From NCBI GenBank assembly GCA_021234155.1, contig JAJEKV010000060.1:62001-126000 (forward strand): 64,000 nucleotides of DNA, given 5' to 3'. The translations under genes were made by a program, and so were the position numbers. This document shows positions 23,956-33,144 of the stretch, in pieces. This DNA comes from Isoetes taiwanensis (taxonomy: Eukaryota; Streptophyta; Lycopodiopsida; Isoetales; Isoetaceae). The notes under the pieces are model-generated. The model saw nothing but the letters and a program-made list of their open reading frames with translations, was not told the origin of the DNA and did no database searches. Position 1 is the first letter of the stretch; each line of letters opens with the position of its first letter.

Positions 23956-24189
23956 CTAAACCATGTTGATGTAGCATATGTTTTTTGAAGACTCATTTTT
24001 TATGCCATCAGCCATACACGAGCTAATACTCCAAGACTGTAGTAGACCATTCAACCTAGGAAGCAAAAGAGACAATGAGAGTAAAATCCCGTACCTGCAG
24101 CCAAACAAGTAGATATTAGCAATAATCTTGGTAATACTACAGGGGCCAAAAGGTACTTTGGGATTTTCAGCTCTTCGCTGGTCACCCAT
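23956..24189 (-). other. Possible exon inside the left repeat
   Basis: A 77-codon minus-strand frame, identical to that at 31071-31304 in the other repeat. The better coding reading may be a different frame of the same DNA: an exon from TATAG (about 24206) to CTGCAG before GTACGG (about 24097). It would encode a phrase beginning GQKEQWVTSEELKIPKYLL. Function unknown. Confidence 0.3.
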
Positions 24190-24872
24190 TGTTCCTTTTG
24201 CCCCTATAAGTATAAAATGGACTACAAGTTCCTTACATTACTGTATCAAACACATTTAATACAAGAACAACCCCCTTTTTTTAAAAAAAAAGAGAGAAAC
24301 CACAAATGGGGTATATGTATCCACTATGGATTGCTATTCTATTTGCTGTTAAAGAACAAAAATCTTGGTCATAGTTATTCATAGACCACATCTCCTCATT
24401 CAAGGATGATCTTACATATGCATGATTACATAGATAATCTTACAGTATGAGCTCTTCATATCTTGCAGCAGAACTCCTTATATCTTATAGCAGATAAAAG
24501 AACAAAAAATAAAAAACATGGTCGTAGTTACTCAAAGACCACCGCCATTCATTCATAGATGATCATATATGTGCATGATTACATAGATAATCTTACATTA
24601 TGAGCTCTTCTTATCTTACAGCAGGTCTCCTCATATCCTTCAGCAGATAATCATACAACAGATCTCTTCTTATGCATGATTACATGGATAACCTTACATT
24701 TTTTTATGTGTCGCCATTACTTGCCATACGCTGTTAATATGGAATTTTTTTGTATTACTCAGATAAATTCAGAGAATAGACTATTGGATCCTTATCTACC
24801 ACATGGGCGATTATGTGGCCCGGCTGGCATATTATCCCTCCCTTAAGCCATAATCATTCTATAACCTTAAAC

Positions 24873-25370
24873 CTAGACTTTCAGAAATTGCAGAATATTC
24901 AAGTTTAAAAAAACTTGTAGGTCGTCCAAGTCGTAGTTATCCTCTTGTGTCATCTTGACGTTTTGTGCAGTAAGATTATCATCTTGGTTCTTACTGTATG
25001 ATTGCTTGTACCCTTTTTGGTATCCACCTCTTTCCTCCCTACCATAGAAATTTCTTTTCTGGCCATAACCTCCTCTGTTAGATTTTGGATCCATGACCGG
25101 ATGTTTTTTTGGAGCTGCCTCGTTGCAACAAGCCGCAAATTCTCTTCTTAGTGCCTCCGCCTCAAGCTTTTCCTCTTCACTTCCGGAAGACTCACGTCCG
25201 TCTGAACTATACCCCATATTATTTTTGGGGGGGAAAAACCATAGATAATATCGTATCTCCCATACACTTAAAGTTTGGTTCTTGTATTCTGTCATTAGCA
25301 ATAACTCTTGGTGGCTAGTCCTTAATGCCCACGTATGGAAATTCCCGCATATCAATAAAGGTTCTATCAA
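24873..25370 (-). CDS. RGG-rich small protein/exon, 3'-repeat copy
   Basis: 165 codons on the minus strand, nearly identical to 32204-32701. From the internal Met at residue 52 it reads an acidic stretch (GRESSGSEEEKLEAEALR), then a basic Arg-Gly-Tyr-rich stretch (SNRGGYGQKRNFYGREERGG, residues about 97-118) typical of RNA-binding low-complexity tails. In this copy the donor that would splice it to the main ORF is mutated, and no ORF lies downstream. It is probably not functional here except as repeat sequence. Confidence 0.45.
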   Translation of the reverse strand: MIEPLLICGNFHTWALRTSHQELLLMTEYKNQTLSVWEIRYYLWFFPPKNNMGYSSDGRESSGSEEEKLEAEALRREFAACCNEAAPKKHPVMDPKSNRGGYGQKRNFYGREERGGYQKGYKQSYSKNQDDNLTAQNVKMTQEDNYDLDDLQVFLNLNILQFLKV

Positions 25371-25974
25371 CTCCAGCCTAGTTTAGGTCCTCGGTGCTAA
25401 CTTTGTATGGGGTTTTGGCCATGATCTCTAAGATAGATGGTAACTGTTTTAGCACTATCTAAAGGTGCCTTATGCATCTGTTATCATATCCAAACTTGTG
25501 ATTGTGTGAGTTATTATCTCATGCTTATTCACAGTTAGAGACAATGTCTAAACAGAATATTTTTTTTTAAAAAGAAGAAAGGGGAGCAAAATTTCCTCTA
25601 TTTGGTTAGCCGTACTACAGAGGGAACGTTCTCCTACTGCAGACAATTCCAGACCATAATCTATATGGTAGAATTACCATTCACCTTTATTTAACACTTC
25701 AAGGTTAAATACTAAATTTTGTGGATTCCACACCCCTGAAGCAATTAATAGAGGAGCTCATTCTTAACTCCAATGTATAGTGTGAAAGCCCTATCAAATA
25801 ATTAAATAAAAAAACCCTTCCTCCTACCGTGGGAGATGGTTTAACTCACCTATTCGTTATGAATCTGTGATTATGGGGATTGCTCACCCCCACTACCACA
25901 GTAGGGGTTAAAGCACATCCCATGAGTTGAACAATACTAGCAAAAAGATTAAACGGTTAAGTAGTACCTGTGTA

Positions 25975-28067
25975 TCAGTTTGGTCTGAAGAGCAGCTCCA
26001 GTATTTCTTTGTCATATGGCAGACCTGGAAACTCATTTTGTTGCATATATCTGTGTACTCTGTACTGGATGCCTTTATGGTCAAAGCCATTGTCGGTAAA
26101 GCACTGAATTAAAGCCTTAATATCTTTAGCAGCTCCATTGGGACAGGAGTTTATGTACATATGTGGTAGAATTTGAGAAACAATCACGTTTCTAGCCTGA
26201 AAATAAGGCCTGCAACTATTCGCATGTACATATTTGAGGGCTTTAAAAGGAAGGCCATTCCTTTTGTCAAACTTTATAGTTCTGAAAATGCCACTTGTTC
26301 TGCTGACAATTTCAATGCACATATTCATGAAATTTCCACTACACCCATAGGTAGCTATGGGGTCATTTTCAAAAGCATAACCCGTTTCTTCTTTGATTCC
26401 TAGAAAATTCATATCGTAAATTCTTAATTCACCATATAACAGTGGTGGAGTGGAGCTCAGAAATTTTTTTATATCTCCACAATTCAAGGCCAGTAGGTCG
26501 TCCATGTATCTAAAGGTGTACTTGAACATTTCTAGTTCTTTATATTTCCCTTGAGATGCCAATTTTTTTATAAATATAGCTTCAAACCATGCAAGATACA
26601 GGTTGCACCAGCACGGGCTGCATGCAAAGCCCATAGGAATCCCACATGTTTGAATCCATGTTTTTGCTCCCTTCATAATAAAACAGTTGGTGATTAACCA
26701 TATGTTAGCTCGAATACAGTTTTCCTTACTCAAAAGGGACCAACATTTTCCTTTGGGGTCTATTTTGAACCACTTGGTCACAAAGTCCTCCTCCCCGACT
26801 TTCTTAATCCACAATTTATTGTTATAATGTGTCTTCTTCATGTATTTCCATGTAGCATTTATCACCTCAGTTATAATTTGGAAAATGCCTGTGTCCCCCA
26901 CAGCAACATATATTTCTGTGATCTTAGCTGGTAGGTGAAGTATAACATCATATATGGACTGTATCATCCAATTAGGATTAACTCTGCCTGGGAAAAGATT
27001 ACAGAAGTTTTCACAAATGTCTTTGGCTATTTCCGGCCACATTTCTATGATCATGTTAAGGACTGCTGTGATAGCATTAGCAAATAAAGTGTAGAGTGTT
27101 CCATGCGCATTGGTAATCCAACGATACTCATGTTTGTGCGCTTTGTAAATACCCAACAGATAGGGCAATCTTTCACTGCTGCAATCAGTATAATGTAGAA
27201 TATTATTCATCTCATTTTTTAACTTCCAAATAATTGCTATTTGATCGGCTTCAATTTCCCTAAAATCTTTGCTCTCCAACCTGCTTTGGGCCATTTCCCT
27301 CATGTGTTTTGGACATATAAAGGCTGGATTATTAGAAGCTTTATCAACACCAGCTACGTATAGATATTTGCTTATCCATTCGATGCTGTTGATAACTTTA
27401 CTATCATTGAGCAGGAACCTTCTGGTCCTATCCATTCTGAATGCTTTCTTAACATCCTGAATAGCATTTTGGACAATAAGTTCCTTAACTTTTTCCTTCA
27501 CCAATACTTCTATGTTGGGATATGTGTATCGGTTGAGCTCAAATATGCGGTCCACGGAATCTCCTAACATTCTTTTGAAAGCATCAAATTCCAGACTTTT
27601 GTCAGGAATATGATTAAGTCCCTGTTGGAACATGTTCCTCACTTGTTTATTTTCACAATTGCCAGATCTGTAGTCCATATATGCCCTATGGACTGATCTA
27701 CAAATTTCTGTAAATGTGGTATGGAACAAGGGCAGACATTAGTATCATCTTGGGCAAAGATATAAAATGGTTTATAGCAAAGGTCCCTTAAGTTCTCTGT
27801 GTACTTCCATGAAAACATAATGTCTTCCATCATGCTATCACCAATGTCACCTAAAACAGTGGTCATGGCTCTATGGCAGATCTTAGGAATACAAATTTTG
27901 TCCAGGATTTTGGACATGAAGGTACAATGGACAATTTTCTTATTCTGTTTCACTAAATGGTCTCCCAGATGTAGTCTTCCCAAGACATCCCTCTCTAAGG
28001 TTTTTGAATTCTGCAGAAAATATGTATGAATTGTACTTTCAGTTAGTATGTACCCTAAGAAACACAA
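25975..28067 (-). CDS. Reverse transcriptase of the direct-repeat retroelement (one frameshift)
   Basis: The main frame (27729-25975, 584 codons) carries an RT palm. Motif 2-like LPYLLGIYKAHKHEYRWI lies near residue 190. A motif A region with a single Asp (VAVGDTGIF) is near residue 277. Motif B, CGIPMGFACSPCWCNLYLAW, is near residue 365. The catalytic box YMDD sits in FKYTFRYMDDLLALN near residue 410. An FLGIKEETGYAF motif D/E follows. The C-terminal region (KALKYVHANSCRPYFQARNVIVSQILPHMY) resembles a family of RT-like proteins found in algae, animals and fungi whose Pro-Met-Gly motif is the same. An upstream minus-strand frame (28067-27639) continues the same protein toward its N-terminus (LGRLHLGDHLVKQNKKIV to DDTNVCP) and joins with a one-base shift near 27730. 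The cause may be a mutation, sequencing error or programmed frameshift. No endonuclease domain was recognised. Confidence 0.72.
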
Positions 28068-28314
28068 TACCTAGCTTTTAGAAAGAATGGTCTTGATGTG
28101 TATTCCACTGAATACCATCTTCCAGATCTCTGGATATTTTTGGGCAGAATAGCCTAAGGGGAGCTCATAACTAATGAGACCCTTGTTATTTATCAAACTG
28201 AATCTGGGTATTTAAGTCAATTCTGTGTACCTAATACATGTGTATCAAAAGCATTTATGCCATTTAATTTATAAATGCATACTTTACTGTTCAAGGAACA
28301 TAATGCAAATTACC

Positions 28315-29904
28315 TCATTTATCATATTTGAGCATCTGCACCGTATCTCCCATGATCTTTTGCAATTCGGTCTTGTCTCCTTTGGTAACTGAGTGCCCCA
28401 TGTAGCCAGGGGTTTCTAACCCCTCCACCGTAATACTTTCAGAGTTTTCAAGGCACTCCTCAGCTGGAAGTTTAGTTACCCTGGGTGGAGCGTTGATGGT
28501 TACTTTAGAACCACTGGATTTTGCAGCCTTGCTTTGCTTTGGTATCTTGTTGCTGCTGGTGCTAACTGTAACACTGGTACCTTTGAGGAAATCTATGGAC
28601 TTGATGGTTTTCTCACAAATATCAGTCATGAGACACTTGGGGAAGCTTATCTTTAGATCAGCATCTGGGTTTTCAGAAAGTTTTATAGTCATACCGATAA
28701 CTATCCGCCTAACCTCCAGGTATGCCAAAAAGTTGGTCACGCCCTCTTTAAGTGTGGTCTTCAAACAGTTTCTGAAAGCCACTATCTGTCCAGCAGTAGA
28801 CATGTTAGGATAAATCTTATTCAAATTGTTGAGCATATACCAAACTCCATGGTCGAACCAGATCATGTTCTCATTACACTGGTTGGGTGTTCTTCCTTTT
28901 CCTTTATCTTCGCATATACACTTAAAGTACGGACACATGGTGCGCCAAATTCGTTTCAAATAGAAGTCATCACGTCTTATATTGGTATACGCCATGTGGC
29001 CCTTTTGTGCAAGCACCATTAAGTCGCTTTTGGTGCATTTTTTATCAAAGAACCTTGTATTGACAGCCAACTTGATTTTGGTTTTCTTCATTCTAATCAT
29101 TCTGTAAGCAGCAGCAGTAGCCTCGGACACTTTTTCCTTTGATATATCCCCTAGCAGCATCCATGCTTCTTCATTAATTGGTGCTAAAGCACCAAAGTTT
29201 TTGGTTCGCCATAAAGCTTGATTGCACAATAAGCCATGGCTTTCCACTAGGCGTTCAGAAATGATAGGGAACCTTAGGCAATTCCGAAGTGTAAACTTAA
29301 AGTCAATGTCTAGGCTGCTATCAGCACCTAAAGTATTAGGCTGTAGAATGGCTTTATCCTCCTCGGTCAGAATATCAGCACCAAAAAGATCATCATTGCC
29401 TTGCGTATTCAGATTGCTATCAGCTGGTTTGTTAAGGCGTATCTGCTCCTCATCTTTGGTATGAGTGCTTTTCATGTCATTGACCTCCTCCAAAGCTGTG
29501 ACCCCAAGTATAAAGTTCTTGGTGCATTCATCCTCCAGGTTGGTCCAATTGTATACCTTCCGAGCTAGGTTATCATACGCACTAGCCATAAACGAGTACA
29601 CCTCCTCATCCTTATCGGATAATTTGTTGATGTGAGGTAAAAGTATTAACCAGCCACTAAAGCCAAGGTGAGAAATCAGGGAGAGTTGATCCGACCTTCT
29701 AGTAGCTTCTCTTTCCAGAATAAATTCATGTACTTTTCCATTTTTAATACAGCACAGAACAGTCTGGACAGCCGAATTGCGGCACTCAATTCTGTTTTTA
29801 TCATACCCCAAGTTTGTCAATTGCTCATTCCATGTCGGAGGAATAATTTCATATTCTTCCTCCTCCTCATTTGTTTCCTGTATGCAACATGCAAGTTTTG
29901 TCAA
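28315..29904 (-). CDS. Unrecognised 529-residue protein of the retroelement (ORF1-like)
   Basis: Uninterrupted minus-strand frame just upstream of the RT. An acidic start (ETNEEEEEYEIIPP) precedes a globular, mostly helical-looking middle (residues about 40-400) with conserved-looking phrases such as AVQTVLCCIKNGKVHEFILE and FDHGVWYMLNNLNKIYP. A Ser/Lys-rich tail follows from about residue 440. A splice acceptor (CATACAG, exon starting at 29877) precedes the acidic stretch in phase 0. It pairs in frame with the donor CTACAG|GT at 32246 of the right repeat, so the real N-terminus is probably the RGG-rich exon at 32204-32701. By position it should be the ORF1/gag-like partner binding element RNA; that is inference, and I recognise no family. 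Confidence 0.65.
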   Translation of the reverse strand: MTKLACCIQETNEEEEEYEIIPPTWNEQLTNLGYDKNRIECRNSAVQTVLCCIKNGKVHEFILEREATRRSDQLSLISHLGFSGWLILLPHINKLSDKDEEVYSFMASAYDNLARKVYNWTNLEDECTKNFILGVTALEEVNDMKSTHTKDEEQIRLNKPADSNLNTQGNDDLFGADILTEEDKAILQPNTLGADSSLDIDFKFTLRNCLRFPIISERLVESHGLLCNQALWRTKNFGALAPINEEAWMLLGDISKEKVSEATAAAYRMIRMKKTKIKLAVNTRFFDKKCTKSDLMVLAQKGHMAYTNIRRDDFYLKRIWRTMCPYFKCICEDKGKGRTPNQCNENMIWFDHGVWYMLNNLNKIYPNMSTAGQIVAFRNCLKTTLKEGVTNFLAYLEVRRIVIGMTIKLSENPDADLKISFPKCLMTDICEKTIKSIDFLKGTSVTVSTSSNKIPKQSKAAKSSGSKVTINAPPRVTKLPAEECLENSESITVEGLETPGYMGHSVTKGDKTELQKIMGDTVQMLKYDK

Positions 29905-30080
29905 ACTATAATATTAATCAGAAACATACACTGTAATTTTTATTAAACCAAAATTTTTTCCTTTTCCATTTGTCTCTAAAATTTTTTTCAGTAGATGGGG
30001 TCAATCCCAGCATAACTATTCAGCTCAATCAATACTCCCAAAGGTAAGAGATAACAGTGGATGTACCACCGTGATTATCT
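29905..30080. other. Internal non-coding spacer of the retroelement
   Basis: AT-rich DNA between the acceptor of the 529-residue ORF and the right repeat; probably intron. Confidence 0.5.
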
Positions 30081-31070
30081 AAAAAAAACCCAGTTTGAAC
30101 TAGAATTTCTAGACCAAACATTTGCCTTGGTCAATCCCTTAGCAGTATTATCATCCTATACTTAATACTGAGCTCCATTAAATATAGTATCTCTTTTACC
30201 TTTGAATTTATCTTTTCGTCTCATTAGACCTCCTCAAGATCTTGTAAAATACTTAAGAATGTTTATTTCCAATTAGGTCCAAGTGGAATCTTTTTCAAAA
30301 GACAATAATCTAAATTCAAAGGTCCTTTAACTTATAATCAATCTGACCTAGAGGTGGAGATCATTTTCATTTTGAGATATGGCAGTTACTTGCTCTACCA
30401 GATACATTTTTTCTTTGAATATTATTTGTTAAAGATCTCTTCACACTTTTCTAAGTATGAATTTTGTATCTCTATGGACATCGAGATTCTTACTTCAGAA
30501 CTCTGGTAAACCTTAACACAAGGGATTATTTATTCCTTTGGACATGAATCAATAGCATGTTTTGCTTGGTTCTTCTGCACTCCGGCATTATCATGAGCTT
30601 TTCTCATTCCTAGGGTCACATCTACCATCTAAGGCCATTTTTAGCATCTGTCCAAGTGTCTATAATCAGATCTGTTGTTCCCTATGTGATTGGAAAAAAT
30701 TCGAGCAGTATCATTAACTAAAACTTTCAGTAAATTTCTATTTGTAGCCAACACAGCATATAGCTGAATGGAAAAATTGTCATATATCTATATTCAAAGT
30801 CATAAGACTGCCTAAGCATACAATATTTAATGCTTGTTTATAAGTGCCAGCCTCAAACTTTCTTGAAAAACCCTTTTGTTTAAGGCATCTTGTAGCTTAA
30901 AAACAGAGAAAGGACATATCATCTATGTAAACAAAGCCGATACATTCATGCTACAGCTTATATCAGTCAACATTCCTGAAAATAGACTGAAAAACCTGCA
31001 TGTACTAAGTGCTCATGTCTGTTACCATAAACAGCTCCAAAACAAGTATAACAGCAAAGGTATGATAATA

Positions 31071-31304
31071 CTAAACCATGTTGATGTAGCATATGTTTTT
31101 TGAAGACTCATTTTTTATGCCATCAGCCATACACGAGCTAATACTCCAAGACTGTAGTAGACCATTCAACCTAGGAAGCAAAAGAGACAATGAGAGTAAA
31201 ATCCCGTACCTGCAGCCAAACAAGTAGATATTAGCAATAATCTTGGTAATACTACAAGGGCCAAAAGGTACTTTGGGATTTTCAGCTCTTCGCTGGTCAC
31301 CCAT
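31071..31304 (-). other. Possible exon inside the right repeat
   Basis: Copy of 23956-24189, with the same candidate acceptor and CTGCAG|GTACGG donor. Role unknown. Confidence 0.3.
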
Positions 31305-31406
31305 TGTTCCTTTTGCCCCTATAAGTATAAAATGGACTACAAGTTCCTTACATTACTGTATCAAACACATTTAATACAAGAACAGCCCCCTTTTTTTTTA
31401 AAAAAG

Positions 31407-31630
31407 AGATAGATAGATAGTAGTTTTAACGTCACGCCACTAGGCAGCATCCAACTGAACATGTGACCACACACCACACTACATTGCTTGGTTGGGCCCT
31501 GCCCCCAACCACCTTACATTGCGTCTGTTGGGATTTGACCCCCAACAGTACCGAGTGCGATTCTGGGCGGTCTCGAACTCGAGACCACATTGCTAAGGAA
31601 CTAGTGTGTTACCACTAGACCAAACGCCCA
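31407..31630 (-). mobile_element. tRNA-derived SINE inserted in the right repeat only
   Basis: On the minus strand the 5' 68 bases look like a tRNA. TGGGC pairs with GCCCA as an acceptor stem, the A box is GGTCTAGTGGTAACAC and the B box is GAGTTCGAGACC, so it carries an internal RNA polymerase III promoter. A body of about 140 bases follows and ends GCGTGACGTTAAAAC with a (CTAT)n tail. The left repeat lacks it (24290-24300 reads straight through AAAAGAGAGAAACCACAA). The 3' end resembles that of the LINE fragment at 14451-14930, suggesting it borrows that LINE's machinery. No clear long target duplication is visible. Confidence 0.85.
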
Positions 31631-32203
31631 GAAACCACAAATGGGGTATATGTATCCACTATGGATTACTATTCTATTTGCTGTTAAAGAACAAAAATCT
31701 TGGTCATAGTTATTCATAGACCACAGCTCCTCATTCAAGGATGATCTTACATATGCATGATTACATAGATAATCTTACAGTATGAGCTCTTCATATCTTG
31801 CAGCAGAACTCCTCATATCTTATAGCAGATAAAAGAACAAAAAATAAAAAACATGGTCGTAGTTACTCAGAGACCACCGCTATTCATTCATAGATGATCA
31901 TATATGTGCATGATTACATAGATAATCTTACATTATGAGCTCTTCTTATCTTACAGCAGGTCTCCTCATATCCTTTAGCAGATAATCATACAACAGATCT
32001 CTTCTTATGCATGATTACATGGATAACCTTACATTTTTTTATGTGTCGCCATTACTTGCCATACGCTGTTAATATGGAATTTTTTTGTATTACTCAGATA
32101 AATTCAGAGAATAGACTATTGGATCCTTATCTACCACATGGGCGATTATGTGGCCCGGCTGGCATATTATCCCTTAAGCCATAATCATTCTATAACCTTA
32201 AAC

Positions 32204-32701
32204 CTAGACTTTCAGAAATTGCAGAATATTCAAGTTTAAAAAAACCTGTAGGTCGTCCAAGTCATAGTTATCCTCTTGTGTCATCTTGACGTTCTGTGCA
32301 GTAAGATTATCATCTTGGTTCTTACTGTATGATTGCTTGTACCCTTTTTGGTATCCACCTCTTTCCTCCCTACCATAGAAATTTCTTTTCTGGCCATAAC
32401 CTCCTCTGTTAGATTTTGGATCCATGACCGGATGTTTTTTTGGAGCTGCCTCGTTGCAACAAGCCGCAAATTCTCTTCTTAGTGCCTCCGCCTCAAGCTT
32501 TTCCTCTTCACTTCCGGAAGACTCACGTCCGTCTGAACTATACCCCATATTATTTTTTGGGGGGAAAAACCATAGATAATATCGTATCTCCCATACACTT
32601 AAAGTTTGGTTCTTGTATTCTGTCATTAGCAATAACTCTTGGTGGCTAGTCCTTAATGCCCACGTATGGAAATTTCCGATATCAATAAAGGGTTCTATCA
32701 A
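32204..32701 (-). CDS. RGG-rich 5' exon of the retroelement's ORF1
   Basis: Same frame as in the left repeat, but here the 3' end keeps a good donor (CTACAG|GTTTTT, exon end 32246). Splicing to 29877 would join ...DLDDLQ to ETNEEEEEYE in phase. The result would be one protein with an acidic N-terminus, an Arg/Gly/Tyr-rich RNA-binding stretch and the 529-residue body. The likely start is the Met at residue 52 (MGYSSDGRES). Placing a coding exon inside a terminal repeat means both ends of the element carry it. Confidence 0.5.
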   Translation of the reverse strand: MIEPFIDIGNFHTWALRTSHQELLLMTEYKNQTLSVWEIRYYLWFFPPKNNMGYSSDGRESSGSEEEKLEAEALRREFAACCNEAAPKKHPVMDPKSNRGGYGQKRNFYGREERGGYQKGYKQSYSKNQDDNLTAQNVKMTQEDNYDLDDLQVFLNLNILQFLKV

Positions 32702-33144
32702 CTCCGCCCTAGTTTAGGCCCTCGGTGCTAACTTTGTATGGGGTTTTGGCCATGATCTCTAAGATAGATGGTAACTGTTTTAGCACTATCTAAAGGTGCC
32801 TTATGCATCTGTTATCATATCCAAACTTGTGATTGTGTGAGTTATTATCTCATGCTTATTCATAGTTAGAGACAATGTCTAAACAGAATATTTTTTTTTT
32901 AAAAAGAAGAAAGGGGAGCAAAATTTCCTCTATTTGGTTAGCCGTACTCATGGAGGAACGTTCTCCCCCACTGCAGACAATTCTGCACCATAATCTATAT
33001 GGTAGAATTACCATTCACCTTTATTTAACACTTCAAGGTTAAATACTAAATTTTGTGGATTCCACACCCCTGAAGCAATTAATAGAGGAGCTCATTCTTA
33101 ACTCCAATGTATAGTGTGAAAGTCCTATCAAATAATTAAATAAA

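Larger units (their letters stand above)
22949..25814 (-). repeat. Terminal direct repeat, left (3') copy
   Basis: 2.87 kb. It contains a copy of the small Arg/Gly-rich exon (24873-25370) and of a 77-codon frame (23956-24189). It also contains two to three internal sub-repeats of about 150 bases between 24350 and 24700 (units carrying GCATGATTACATAGATAATCTTACA and TATGAGCTCTTC). In this copy the predicted splice donor of the small exon reads CTACAAGT instead of CTACAGGT. Confidence 0.85.
22949..33144 (-). mobile_element. Retroelement with ~2.9-kb terminal direct repeats and an unusual reverse transcriptase
   Basis: Two near-identical direct repeats (22949-25814 and 30081-33144) enclose about 4.3 kb encoding, on the minus strand, a 529-residue ORF and a reverse transcriptase. 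By eye the repeats differ at only a few percent of positions apart from one SINE insertion, so the insertion is young. The repeats lack TG..CA ends, and the RT is not of the Gypsy/Copia type. Its motifs (GIPMG..SP..CNLYL and YMDD) fit Penelope-like or related telomerase-side RTs, whose copies often carry direct repeats from partial tandem arrangement. I see no GIY-YIG, integrase or tyrosine recombinase. Each repeat begins at a homopolymer A run and ends in AATAATTAAATAAAAAAA. Confidence 0.8.
30081..33144 (-). repeat. Terminal direct repeat, right (5') copy
   Basis: 3.06 kb, equal to the left repeat plus a SINE of about 224 bases at 31407-31630. As the element is transcribed on the minus strand, this is the upstream copy and should contain the promoter. 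Confidence 0.85.

Noticed and set aside
22949-33144. Simple segmental tandem duplication
   Set aside because: The repeats flank a coherent RT/ORF1 unit, and an in-phase splice links the repeat exon to the internal ORF, which fits a retroelement better. Not fully excluded.
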